Positions 1 to 8,900 of a stretch of 13,898 nt of DNA are shown here, in pieces. Numbering within the stretch: the stretch's first letter is position 1; every line of letters begins with the position of its first letter. Under the pieces are notes generated by a model. The model saw nothing but the letters and a program-made list of their open reading frames with translations. It was not told where the DNA came from and searched no databases. Made by a program: the position numbers and the translations under genes. This DNA comes from CAZIZT01 sp964544085 (GTDB lineage: Bacteria; Campylobacterota_A; Desulfurellia; Desulfurellales; Hippeaceae), in contig CAZIZT010000036.1 of the NCBI GenBank assembly GCA_964544085.1, forward strand, positions 1-13,898. The letters run 5' to 3'.

Positions 1-278
1 GCCCTCATGGTTTTAACAAGTTCATATGGCGCCCTTGTGCTTTTCAGTGTTGAGCAATCAATCGTAAGTTTCTCACCTTCCCTTTGAACAGTACAACCCA
101 ACACCTCCAGTAACTTCTTCATCGTGCTGATGTCCATAAGATGCGGCACATTCTCAAGCACTACAGGACCATCACACAGCAATGCTGCCGCCATTGCCGG
201 CAGTGATGCATTTTTCGATCCGCTTATCCTTACACGCCCTTTGAGCTTATTGCCGCCTTCTATGATAAAACTATCCAT
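1..278 (-). CDS. murA: UDP-N-acetylglucosamine 1-carboxyvinyltransferase (MurA), N-terminal part only
   Basis: MurA transfers enolpyruvate from phosphoenolpyruvate to UDP-N-acetylglucosamine in the cytoplasm, the first committed step of peptidoglycan synthesis. Only the first 92 codons are in the window; the gene continues past base 1. Visible family marks are the SGSKNASLPAMAA segment, with Lys22 and Asn23 at the same numbers as in the E. coli enzyme, and APYELVKTMRA with Arg92, which matches the substrate-binding Arg91 of E. coli. The catalytic-loop cysteine lies beyond the edge. The ATG at 276-278 has GGAG four bases upstream. It overlaps the last 8 bases of the preceding CoA-binding-protein gene, so translation is probably coupled. 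It is the last visible member of the cheB-fliM-fliY unit. The paralogue EPSP synthase (aroA) is excluded by the KN and APYELVKTMRA motifs. Confidence 0.93.
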   Translation of the reverse strand, partial: MDSFIIEGGNKLKGRVRISGSKNASLPAMAAALLCDGPVVLENVPHLMDISTMKKLLEVLGCTVQREGEKLTIDCSTLKSTRAPYELVKTMR

Positions 279-732
279 TTCGCTCCATTAACTCCTGATA
301 AGCCTTCTTTATACATAGATCCATAACCACTTCCATACCGCCGGATCTTGCAATCCTCTCCGCTTCCTTTGATACAATTCCCTCCTGAAGCCAGAGCACC
401 TTAGCTCCTATGTTCAGCGCCTTTCTGGCAATCTCAGGACAGTACTTGCTCTGCCTGAAAACATCCACAATATCCACAGGCACATCTATAGCTTCCAGGT
501 CAGGATAACACTTTAACCCAAGAATCTCCTTAACGCCAGGCCTTACAGGTATCAGGGTGTATCCCTTTTCTAACAGGAACTCGGCAACATCCCGAGAGGC
601 TCTCCCCTGTTTGGGACTCAAACCGACTATGGCTATCCTTTTATATTCCAGTATACGCTTAATCCTCTCCCTGTCCTGCTGGGATAACTCGCCAAGCGTG
701 AGCCTGCAGATATCTACACCCGGTCTATCCAC
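271..732 (-). CDS. CoA-binding-domain protein (YccU/CoA_binding_2 family)
   Basis: This 153-residue cytoplasmic protein is a single Rossmann-type CoA-binding domain. It resembles the stand-alone YccU-like family, whose cellular role is not settled. Residues 32-60 carry the nucleotide-binding start (RIAIVGLSPKQGRASRDVA). LGLKCYPDLEAI lies at about 71-82, VDIVDVFR at 86-93, and LWLQEGIVSKEAERIA followed by VVMDLCIK near 113-142. In the family as I remember it the last motif usually reads DRCIK; here the Arg is Leu139, a small departure. The start is a GTG at 730-732 inside the end of fliN/fliY with an 8-base overlap. There is no strong ribosome site directly before it (AGG lies about 16 bases upstream), so coupling to fliY translation is likely. 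The stop codon overlaps the murA start by 8 bases. Sitting between motility and cell-wall genes does not reveal its job. Confidence 0.85.
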   Translation of the reverse strand: MDRPGVDICRLTLGELSQQDRERIKRILEYKRIAIVGLSPKQGRASRDVAEFLLEKGYTLIPVRPGVKEILGLKCYPDLEAIDVPVDIVDVFRQSKYCPEIARKALNIGAKVLWLQEGIVSKEAERIARSGGMEVVMDLCIKKAYQELMERNG

Positions 733-1717
733 CCAGAGACTTTATCCTTTCCTCTTTGGTTTCAATGCTCGTTATCTTTACACCGAACCGACCACCAACA
801 ACCACCACGACGCCCTTTGCAACTACCTTGTTGTTGATAAGGATCTCCATCGGTTCTTCGATGTTCTTTTCCAGCTCTATAATTGAACCATCTTTCAATT
901 CCAGCACATCCTTAATCAACATGCTCTTTTTACCGATGCGAACCTTCACATCCAAATCCACATCCAGTATCAGATCCAGATTGTCAGGAGCGCTTTTTTC
1001 GGCTTCATGAACTGCCCTGGACTCTTCCTTTTTCGATACTTCCTGCGGCTGTTCCTCTACATCCTTAAAAGGTACGCCCTCTTCTTCCTCCTCAACTGGT
1101 TCAGCTTGCGGTTTTTCAAACAGCGCATCCATGCCTGCCTTTCCGACGCAGAGTCTAAGCGTGCCATCCTCCACGTTGGGTATGGCTACATCGAATTCCA
1201 TTGCATAGTAGGTCTCATCGTCGGGTGAGTACTCAAGTGTCACCTCACTCACTGAGAATCCCAGCTGAGTTTCCATTTTCTCCTTTACAACCGTTTGAAG
1301 ATTCCCAAACACCTGAGAAAACAGCTCCTTTAATGCATCAAGATCATCCGGTTCAAGTTCCTCCTTTGGCTCTCCCGGGCCCATCAGCATCAAATCGGCA
1401 AGTATAGATGCAAACTTCCTTTCAATACGAATGAAACCGGGCTGTTTCTTTCCGTTAGCTTCGAATTCTACATGCACAAAGACGGAATCCTCAAGCTGTA
1501 CATCTTCCTTCTTTTTTATGTTCAGATCGATGAATTTTGAGACCACCTCCAGAGAAAAGGCGGTCTTGAAAACCTCTTCTATGGAGCTGTTTAGTAGATC
1601 AGCAAGCTGCTTGACCTCCGGATTTATCTCATCCGACCCACCATCTGAATCTGACTCACTATCTACAGACGCAAACAGACTATCTATCTCCTCCTGAGAA
1701 AGCTCCTCGGCACTCAT
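725..1717 (-). CDS. fliN: flagellar motor switch protein FliN, long FliY-like form
   Basis: This is a C-ring component of the flagellar switch, acting with FliM and FliG at the inner face of the membrane to set rotation sense. At 330 residues it is much longer than a plain FliN (about 100-140) and has the FliY layout. The N-terminal peptide LSQEEIDSLFAS (residues 6-17) resembles the CheY-phosphate-binding peptide of FliM. A CheC/FliM-middle-like domain spans about 35-200, an acidic low-complexity linker about 203-245, and a C-terminal FliN/SpoA domain about 248-322 (DVDLDVKVRIG, ELKDGSIIELE, NKVVAKG). In the middle domain the CheC-type ExxN phosphatase half-site reads V136-F-G-N139 at the expected place and E48-V-F-K51 at the other, so both look incomplete. 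The ATG at 1715-1717 has a GAGGGGG ribosome site and starts 16 bases after fliM stops. It could equally be named fliY. Confidence 0.9.
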   Translation of the reverse strand: MSAEELSQEEIDSLFASVDSESDSDGGSDEINPEVKQLADLLNSSIEEVFKTAFSLEVVSKFIDLNIKKKEDVQLEDSVFVHVEFEANGKKQPGFIRIERKFASILADLMLMGPGEPKEELEPDDLDALKELFSQVFGNLQTVVKEKMETQLGFSVSEVTLEYSPDDETYYAMEFDVAIPNVEDGTLRLCVGKAGMDALFEKPQAEPVEEEEEGVPFKDVEEQPQEVSKKEESRAVHEAEKSAPDNLDLILDVDLDVKVRIGKKSMLIKDVLELKDGSIIELEKNIEEPMEILINNKVVAKGVVVVVGGRFGVKITSIETKEERIKSLGG

Positions 1718-1733
1718 TATGCCCCCTCAAACA

Positions 1734-2720
1734 TTAACTAACGATCGAAAGTAGCTTAACAGCTTTTGATTCACCCCGTCTGCCCACCTTGCAAAGCCAC
1801 TTTCGCACACCGTTAATATAACAATCAACCGGATCATCCAGCTTCCTGTCAAGCACAATAACATCATCCTTCTTCAGATTCAAAAAGTCATTTACCTTCA
1901 TCCTGGTTGAACCCAGCTCAAATTCAAGTTCAACGGAAACCTTTCTGAGTATCTCCACTATATCAAGGGTCCTATCTTCTGTAACCCTCTTTGTCCTTGA
2001 TAGCACATCGTGTGTGCCGATCTTATTTAAAACCGGCTCAAGCACTATTACAGGCAGACACCAGTTTATAATGCCCGTCGTTTCCCCAAGTTTTACCTCG
2101 AAAACAACAAGCACTACAATTTCTGATGGAGCTACAATCTGTACAACATTAGGGCTTGATTCCTGAGAAACTATGGTAAATTGAGCGTTGATTATCGGTT
2201 CCCATGCCGCATTCATCTCATCCATGGCCTGCTTTACGACATCCATCAAAATGCTCTGCTCAATGTCGGTAAAGGGCCTGTCTATGTTTATAACCTCGCC
2301 AGACCCACCAAGCAATCTATCCACAAGGGCAAACCCTATGTCCGGTTCCAGCGAAAAGACACCGTTACCCTCAAGCGGTGCAAGGTTAATTACATTGAAA
2401 CTCACATTGTTGGACAGGGAGAGCACAAATTCTGCATAGGTCATCTGATCAACACTGACCACATTTATTTCAACGATGGATCTCAAAAAAGCTGACAGTT
2501 TGGATGAGAAGTTCCGTGCAAACTTATCATGGAGATTCTTGATAGCCCGTATCTGCTCTTTGGAGACCTTATCAGGTCTTCTGAAATCGTAAAGGGAAAC
2601 CTTCTGGGATTCAACCTCCTCTAATGGAGGTTCCTCAATTATTTCTTCTTCCTTTATCTCTTCCTTGTCTATGCTGCTTAATAGGGCGTCGATCTCTTCT
2701 TGAGAGAGGATCTCAGGCAT
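1734..2720 (-). CDS. fliM: flagellar motor switch protein FliM
   Basis: FliM is the switch subunit of the cytoplasmic C-ring that binds phosphorylated CheY and, with FliG and FliN, reverses the motor. The 328 residues match the usual family length. The N-terminal CheY-P-binding peptide is MPEILSQEEIDALLSSI (1-17). A charged linker runs about 18-42, followed by the conserved YDFRRPDKVSKEQIRAIKNL segment (44-63). The middle domain carries GGSG (138-141), AMDEMNAAW (165-173) and NVVQIVAPSE (191-200). The C-terminal SpoA domain spans about 250-325. The ATG at 2718-2720 overlaps the cheB stop by one base (TAATG), with GGGTAG just upstream, which implies translational coupling. The N-terminal peptide is nearly repeated in the next gene, so two proteins of the ring could recruit CheY-P. 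Confidence 0.97.
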   Translation of the reverse strand: MPEILSQEEIDALLSSIDKEEIKEEEIIEEPPLEEVESQKVSLYDFRRPDKVSKEQIRAIKNLHDKFARNFSSKLSAFLRSIVEINVVSVDQMTYAEFVLSLSNNVSFNVINLAPLEGNGVFSLEPDIGFALVDRLLGGSGEVINIDRPFTDIEQSILMDVVKQAMDEMNAAWEPIINAQFTIVSQESSPNVVQIVAPSEIVVLVVFEVKLGETTGIINWCLPVIVLEPVLNKIGTHDVLSRTKRVTEDRTLDIVEILRKVSVELEFELGSTRMKVNDFLNLKKDDVIVLDRKLDDPVDCYINGVRKWLCKVGRRGESKAVKLLSIVS

Positions 2721-3835
2721 TATCTACCCAATACGATTTTAGAAATGTACTTAGGTATCTCCTCTAAAGGCGCTACAAAATCGGCCAATCCTTCCTGTGT
2801 GGGTTTTCTTGGCATCCCCCATACAACACAGCTATCTTTATCCTGTGCTATAATTACACCGTTTCTGCTCTTGACCTTCTTTAAACCCCTATAACCGTCG
2901 TCACCCATGCCAGTCATGATAACGCAGAGCGCTTTGTCACCACACACCTCTGCAACGGATTCGAACATAATATCTGCATTTGGTGTATAGATGGTTTTGG
3001 GTTCTGATGAAATCTTTACCCTGAATGAACCTATTCTGCCCTCGAGCATCATCTGCATTCCGCCAGGGGCAAGATAACCAACATTGGGCTTCAAAAGCTC
3101 ACCATCCTCCGCCTCTTTTATGGAAAGCTTAGAAACCTTATCAAGTGATCTTGCAAAAACACCCGTAAAGGCTTTGGGCATGTGCTGAACAATCATAACT
3201 GGTACATTCAGAAGCGGTAGATCCGCAAATACCTTCTCCAGAGCAACAGGACCACCTGTTGAGGCAGCAATAGCCACAAGCCTTATATCCATTTTCTCAA
3301 GCCGCCTCCGAGGTGTTGGGGAGGGAGCTTTTTCTACGTGAGGCTCATGATGGGGCTCTGTGATACGAGGTCTTGCGCTCACACTGCGCGCCGTCGAAAC
3401 ACCAACCGCTGTCGCACCGAAACGCCGCAGGCGTGCACCCTTGGCAGAAATAACCTTTTGGATGAGTAGTTCGCGTGCCTCTCTTGCGGTGGATTTTATG
3501 GACATTACATCATTCTTTGGTATGTAATCGACAGCACCAAGTCTTAGCGCCTTGAGAGTCTCCACGGCACCGTCTGTTGTAAGCGTGCTTACCATAACAA
3601 CCGGAGTAGGATGCTCTTTCATGATGCGTTCAAGCGCCTCAAGTCCGTTCATCTTAGGCATCTCAATGTCCATCGTAACAACATCGGGTTTCAGGCGCTT
3701 AACCTTTTCCACGGCTTCCTCGCCGTTTGTTGCCGTATCGATAACCTCAATCCTGCCCGACTCTTCCAGTATCCTTGAGAGGTATTTTCGCGTGATTAGA
3801 GAATCGTCAACAACCAAAACACGCACCTTATCCAT
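2720..3835 (-). CDS. cheB: chemotaxis response regulator protein-glutamate methylesterase CheB
   Basis: CheB removes methyl groups from (and can deamidate) chemoreceptor glutamates when phosphorylated by CheA, providing adaptation. From the chosen ATG the protein is 371 residues. The receiver domain (about 1-120) has acidic Asp10/Asp11, phosphoacceptor Asp56 in VVTMDIEMP, and Lys107 in DYIPK. A basic, proline-rich linker spans about 135-182. The methylesterase domain (about 184-370) has catalytic Ser192 in AIAASTGGP, His218 in IVQHMP and Asp313 in MTGMGDDG. An upstream in-frame GTG at 3866-3868 would add 11 residues but has no ribosome site and falls on the predicted transcription start. The ATG at 3833-3835 is preceded by GGGGTG at good spacing and places the phosphoacceptor at 56 as in E. 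coli. It is the first gene of the unit; no cheA, cheW or cheR is visible here. Confidence 0.96.
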   Translation of the reverse strand: MDKVRVLVVDDSLITRKYLSRILEESGRIEVIDTATNGEEAVEKVKRLKPDVVTMDIEMPKMNGLEALERIMKEHPTPVVMVSTLTTDGAVETLKALRLGAVDYIPKNDVMSIKSTAREARELLIQKVISAKGARLRRFGATAVGVSTARSVSARPRITEPHHEPHVEKAPSPTPRRRLEKMDIRLVAIAASTGGPVALEKVFADLPLLNVPVMIVQHMPKAFTGVFARSLDKVSKLSIKEAEDGELLKPNVGYLAPGGMQMMLEGRIGSFRVKISSEPKTIYTPNADIMFESVAEVCGDKALCVIMTGMGDDGYRGLKKVKSRNGVIIAQDKDSCVVWGMPRKPTQEGLADFVAPLEEIPKYISKIVLGR

Positions 3836-3854
3836 TACAACACCCCGAAAAACT

Positions 3855-3883
3855 TTGCTTTTTTGCACTCGAGATGATATAAA
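3855..3883 (+). promoter_or_regulatory. candidate extended -10 sigma-70 promoter for aconitase
   Basis: A -35 TTGCTT (3855-3860), a 17-base spacer and a -10 TATAAA (3878-3883) preceded by TG at 3875-3876 form an extended -10 promoter. Transcription would start near 3890 and give a leader of about 44 bases containing the strong ribosome site at 3917-3924. The element shares bases 3878-3879 with the -10 of the opposing cheB promoter. Confidence 0.45.
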
Positions 3884-3902
3884 TTCTACTGTAAAAAAGC
3901 AA
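3874..3902 (-). promoter_or_regulatory. candidate sigma-70 promoter for the cheB-fliM-fliY unit
   Basis: Read on the minus strand, a -35 TTGCTT (3897-3902) is followed after 17 bases by a -10 TATCAT (3874-3879, five of six to consensus). Transcription would begin near 3867, about 32 bases before the preferred cheB ATG. The -10 overlaps that of the divergent aconitase promoter. I saw no sigma-54 or sigma-28 type site here. This is pattern matching only. Confidence 0.4.
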
Positions 3903-3916
3903 ATAAAATTTAGTTT

Positions 3917-3924
3917 AAAGGAGG
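3917..3924 (+). promoter_or_regulatory. ribosome binding site of aconitase
   Basis: AAAGGAGG, a near-perfect Shine-Dalgarno sequence, lies nine bases before the ATG at 3934. It fixes the aconitase start and suggests efficient translation. Confidence 0.85.
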
Positions 3925-3933
3925 TTTCATACT

Positions 3934-5940
3934 ATGGGTCTGACCGTTGCGCAGAAGATACTCAAGGAACATCTTGTTGATGGTGACCTGTTCTCCGGCG
4001 ATGAGATCGGTATAAAAATAGACCAGACTCTCACGCAGGATGCAACGGGCACAATGGCCGATCTGCAGTTCGAGCAGATGGGTGTTCCAAGAGTAAAAAC
4101 GGAGGTGTCGGTTAGCTACATCGATCACAAAACCATTCAGATGGGGTACGAGGACGCAGACGATCACACCTATCTTCAGACTTTCGCCAAGAAATACGGT
4201 CTGCTTCTATCCAAAGCCGGAAACGGTATTTGCCATCAGGTCCACATTGAGAGAATCGGCAGACCGGGGAAAACGCTGCTTGGTTCCGACTCCCATACAC
4301 CCACAGGTGGCGGAATTGGCATGATAGCCATTGGCGCCGGTGGATTGGATGTGGCTGCAGCTATGGCTGGCATGCCTTTTTATCTGCCCAGACCAAAGAT
4401 AGTGGGTATACACCTGACAGGTAAGCTAAACCCGTGGGTGACAGCCAAGGATGTGATCCTGAAGGTGCTTCAGATACTCACTACAAAGGGCAATGTAGGA
4501 TGGATAGCAGAGTACTTTGGCGAGGGAGTTAAGACACTCACCGTACCAGAAAGGGGCACGATAACCAACATGGGCGCAGAGCTGGGTGTAACAACGAGCG
4601 TATTCCCCTCCGATGAGGAGACCAAACGCTTTCTTGAGGCTCAGGGCAGAGGAGATCAGTGGATACCGCTTGAGGCTGATCCTGACGCCCACTACGATAA
4701 GGTTATAGAGATTAACCTCAGCGAGCTTGAGCCCATGATAGCCCAGCCGCATAACCCAGATAATGTAGTCAGGGTGCGTGACATCGAAGGTACACCTGTC
4801 GATCAGGTCATGATAGGGAGCTGCACAAACTCCTCCTACAAGGATGGAAAGACGGCTGCTCAAATACTGAAACAGGCCATCGAAAAAGGCTACAGAGCTC
4901 ACGAGAAGGTCTCCTTTGGATATGCACCAGGCTCCAAACAGGTTTTGAGGATGCTTACCGATGAGGGCGAACTGTCGCATCTAATAGCAGCAGGCGCCAG
5001 GATCCTTGAATCTGCGTGCGGCTTCTGTATAGGCGCTGGACAGGCACCCAGAAACAACGCCATATCGATCAGGACAAATAACAGAAACTTCTACGGCAGA
5101 AGCGGAACTGTAACGGCAAAGGTCTATCTTGTAAGCCCTGAGACGGCAGTTGCATGTGCAATAACCGGCGTCATAACGGATCCACGCGATCTTGAGACCA
5201 AATTCGGCATCAAGTACCCGAATGTGGATATTCCCGAAAAATTTACCATTGACGATAGCATGCTCATACCACCTGCACCACCTGAAGAGGCAGACAAGGT
5301 AGAGCTCTACAAAGGACCCAACATTGTCGATCCACCCGGCGGAGAGCCGCTTCCCAAAGACATAGTCGGTGAAGTAACGGGTAAATTCGGTGATAAGATC
5401 ACAACAGACGACATTATGCCGGCTGGTGATCTTTTGAAATATCGCTCCAACGTGCCAAAATATGCGCAGTATGTCTTCATCAAGCGTGACCCAACATTTG
5501 CCAAGAGATGCCTTGAGAACAAGCAAAAAGGTATCCACAACGTCATCGTTGGTGGAGATAACTACGGTCAGGGTTCATCAAGGGAGCATGCCGCACTATG
5601 CCCGATGTATCTGGGGGTGAAAGCGGTTATAGCAAAAGCCATTGAGCGCATCCACAGGGCAAACCTCATCAACTTCGGCATAGTGCCGCTGATATTCAAG
5701 AATCCTGATGATTACGACAGAATAGATCAAAATGATCAGATCAGAATACCGGACATCAGGAAGGCACTTATAGAAGACACGAAAGAAGTAATCCTGGAGA
5801 ACCAGACAAAGGGTATCACCATACCGTTGACCTATAATCTGACGGAGCGCGAGAGAAAAACCCTGCTGGCCGGTGGCAAGATGAGGCTTGCTAAAGACTT
5901 CGCCGGCAAAGGATTCCACGAGATAGAGTTCACCGAATAA
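3934..5940 (+). CDS. aconitate hydratase (aconitase), short form
   Basis: Aconitase interconverts citrate and isocitrate through cis-aconitate in the cytoplasm, using a [4Fe-4S] cluster. It serves the TCA cycle in either direction. At 668 residues it is shorter than AcnA (about 890) or AcnB (about 860) and is the Geobacter/Aquifex-like short form. Visible marks are DQTLTQDATGTMA (30-42), GNGICHQVH (97-104), DSHTPTGGG (119-127), the cluster cysteines C297 (GSCTNSS), C362 and C365 (ACGFCIGAG), and NRNFYGRSGT (383-392). A C-terminal swivel domain from about residue 475 includes GDKITTDDIMPAG and GGDNYGQGSSREHA. The gene stands alone, with its own promoter upstream and a strong terminator downstream. 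I leave the symbol empty because acnA and acnB denote other subfamilies. A homoaconitase or isopropylmalate isomerase is unlikely because both halves are fused in the aconitase order. Confidence 0.96.
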   Translation: MGLTVAQKILKEHLVDGDLFSGDEIGIKIDQTLTQDATGTMADLQFEQMGVPRVKTEVSVSYIDHKTIQMGYEDADDHTYLQTFAKKYGLLLSKAGNGICHQVHIERIGRPGKTLLGSDSHTPTGGGIGMIAIGAGGLDVAAAMAGMPFYLPRPKIVGIHLTGKLNPWVTAKDVILKVLQILTTKGNVGWIAEYFGEGVKTLTVPERGTITNMGAELGVTTSVFPSDEETKRFLEAQGRGDQWIPLEADPDAHYDKVIEINLSELEPMIAQPHNPDNVVRVRDIEGTPVDQVMIGSCTNSSYKDGKTAAQILKQAIEKGYRAHEKVSFGYAPGSKQVLRMLTDEGELSHLIAAGARILESACGFCIGAGQAPRNNAISIRTNNRNFYGRSGTVTAKVYLVSPETAVACAITGVITDPRDLETKFGIKYPNVDIPEKFTIDDSMLIPPAPPEEADKVELYKGPNIVDPPGGEPLPKDIVGEVTGKFGDKITTDDIMPAGDLLKYRSNVPKYAQYVFIKRDPTFAKRCLENKQKGIHNVIVGGDNYGQGSSREHAALCPMYLGVKAVIAKAIERIHRANLINFGIVPLIFKNPDDYDRIDQNDQIRIPDIRKALIEDTKEVILENQTKGITIPLTYNLTERERKTLLAGGKMRLAKDFAGKGFHEIEFTE

Positions 5941-5944
5941 AAAT

Positions 5945-5991
5945 AAAAGGGGCAGCGAACACAAGAACCTTTTTCTCGCTGCCCCTTTTTT
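5945..5991. terminator. bidirectional intrinsic terminator between convergent aconitase and glutamate dehydrogenase genes
   Basis: A perfect 10-bp stem (GGGGCAGCGA at 5949-5958 with TCGCTGCCCC at 5976-5985) is extended by four A-T pairs and ends in six T on the plus strand. On the minus strand the stem is followed by TTTTATTT. It begins only a few bases after the aconitase stop and lies just beyond the stop of the opposing gene, so one hairpin serves both. Confidence 0.92.
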
Positions 5992-5996
5992 AATGT

Positions 5997-8900
5997 CTAC
6001 CTTATGATCTTTTGAAGCTTATCATACAAAAGCATAGCCGGATGCAGATTCGTGGATTTAATACCCATTACTGTATTGAGCTCTGTCGTGTATGCATCGA
6101 AGTCGGCTCTCTTTTGCTCTATCAGTGCATCCACATCACCGCCAAATTCTTTCATCACCTTTGTGGAAAGAATGATCATGCTCAACGTGTAGTTCTTTAT
6201 CATGGAAAACTGAGCCATTCTATCCCACTCGTTGGCAATATGGATGGAGTTGATATACTCCATGATCTTCCCGATACCGAAGTTCTCTTTAACGTTCTCA
6301 ATGGTCCTCACAACATCGGCAAGATCTTTCTTGAGCAGATTTGCAATGCTGAAAGCGGGGATAAAGTCATCGATAAAATAGAGCTTTGCAATCTCCCGTG
6401 CCACATCCTCATCTATGATATCAGAAAGCTCGGTAATCTTCCGTCTATAAGCATCACTGAATATGCCATCAACAACACAGCATTTGAAATATCTGTCGAG
6501 CCACTGCTTTACTTCGTTCTCCTTCTTCGAATCCAGTGAAACAGATTCACCAAACAGATAAAGCTGATGCACAGTAAGTGAATTGATAGCATCAAACATG
6601 TCCAGTGAAATCTCGTAGATGTACTCCTGCGGTATTCTGTTCTCATGCTCAAAGAGACGCTCCCTTAAAGAGAGGATATCCAGCACATCGTAGGCGAATA
6701 TCATTGTTTTCATAATGGTGGAGTAGCTCTGGCCTGTTAGCATATTAACCTTAAGCAGACTGATTGCACCGTTGTTGTTGATTATCAGATTCACGATAAA
6801 TGTGAAGGCTATCTCGTTTCTAAGAATATGTTCTGGTATGTACTTGGCGTAGCGTTTTCTAACAGTTGGCGGAAAGTACATAGTGGCATACTGATCCACC
6901 GTGTCGTCGCTAAATACCTTGCTTTTCAGCAGCTCATCGTAGATGAACATCTTGTTTAACGCCAGCATCACCGACAGCTCCGGTCGCGTATAGCCAATCC
7001 CCCTTGATGCTCTCAATGAGAGTTCTTTGCGGGATGGGAACGGATAGTCTTCCTTGTGCAACAGCCCCTTATTCCTCAAAAACACGGTCAGCTCATAGAA
7101 GAGATCGGGCTCCTGCTTGGAACGGTACTCATCCAGTGAAACGGCAAAGCTCTGCATATAGTTATGGGTGAGTACTCGCTGCGTCACCTCATCTGTCAGC
7201 TCCTCAAGTATCCTGTTTCGCTCTTCAAAATCCTTGATTACACCCTTCTTTATCAGGTGATTTAACAGGATCTTTAAGTTCACCTCGTGGTCGGACATAT
7301 CAACGCCCGCAGAGTTATCCAGCGCATCGGTGTTTATCTTACCACCGTTTAGGGCGTACTCTATTCTTGCCTTCTGTGTCAGACCAAGGTTGCCACCCTC
7401 GCCTATCACCTTGCATCTCAACTGGTTGGCATTGATCCTGACAGAATCGTTTATCCTATCACCCACCTCTTCGTTGGTTTCAGTGGAAGCCTTGACGTAT
7501 GTTCCAATGCCTCCGTTCCAGAGCAGATCAACATCAGCCTGGAGTATAAGCTTGATGAGCTCCTCTCCGGAGAGCTCATCCGCATCGGTGCCGAGGAATT
7601 CCTTAGCCTGCGGCGTAAGCTTGATGGCTTTGGAGTTTCTATCAGCCACAAAACCGCCCTCAGAGAGCACGCTCTTATCGTAGTGTTTCCATGTTAAACC
7701 ATTGTCGAACAGCCGTTTTCTTTCTTTATATGACTTCTTCGGATCAGGATTTGGATCCACAAATATCTCGATATGATTGAACGCTGCCTTAAGGATAATC
7801 GTATCGGTGTAGAGCATACCATTTCCGAATACATCGCCACTCATATCACCTATGCCAACAACGGTGAATGTTTCCTTGTGCACGTTCTTGCCCAGTTCTC
7901 TAAAGTGCCTCTCAACGCACTGCCAGGCTCCCCGAGCTGTAATGCCTATCTTTTTATGATCGTATCCATGCTTACCGCCCGAAGCGAAGGCATCCCTCAG
8001 CCAGAAGTTGTATTCCTGCTCACTTATCTGGTTGGCTATATCAGAAAATGTGGCTGTACCCTTATCTGCAGCCACAACAAGGTACGGATCGAAGTCGTCA
8101 TAGTGCACCACATTTTCTGGAAATACAGGATTGTTATTCTCATCAAAGTTGTCCGTAATATCAAGCAAACCTCTCATCAGGGTTCTATAGGACTTTTTAC
8201 CCCATTCCAGCGCTGTTTTTCTATCCGGTGATGTAACCTTAACTATGAAGCCGCCCTTGGAGCCCACCGGCACTATGACGGCATTCTTTACCATCTGCGT
8301 TTTCATGAGTCCCAGTATCTCAAGCCTGAAATCGTCTTTTCGATCGCTCCAGCGTATACCGCCCCTTGCAACCTTGCCTCCCCTTAAATGGCAACCCTCC
8401 ATAAAGGCAGAATGGACATAGACCTCGTAGTAGGGTCTCGGTGAGGGCATGGTGAGAATCTTGGCAGACTCTATCTTGAACGAAATGTAATGGTACTTTC
8501 TCTTTCTATAGAAGTTTGTTCTCAACATACTATCTATGATGTTGAGCATGGAATGCATAATCCTGTACTCGTGTATGTCGTTGATGGTCTCAAGGGAGTA
8601 TTTAATATCTCCGTATATCGCATCCAGATCAGCGCTTCCGGCAAGCTTCGGCGAAAACTTCGCTTCAAAATAGTCCACAAGCATTGAGGCAATATGACTG
8701 TACTTGTTGAGCACACTGATAAGGGATGCTTTCTTGATCTGGAAATTCACCTGCATCAAGTAGTTGCCCATCGCCCTTAAAAGATCGATGTACTCCCAGT
8801 GTAAACCGATGGAGACAGTCAGTCTGTTCAAACCGTCGTCTTCGACTATACCCTCCCATATTGCTTCAAAATTGTCCGTGATAGCCTTGAACAACCTGCT

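Noticed and set aside
3836..3868. Upstream GTG start for cheB adding 11 residues
   Set aside because: No ribosome site precedes it and it coincides with the predicted transcription start. The ATG at 3833-3835 has GGGGTG upstream and fits family numbering.
4426..4980. Long minus-strand frame inside aconitase (184 codons), with others nearby
   Set aside because: It lies wholly antisense to a complete, well-recognised aconitase gene, with no family features of its own.
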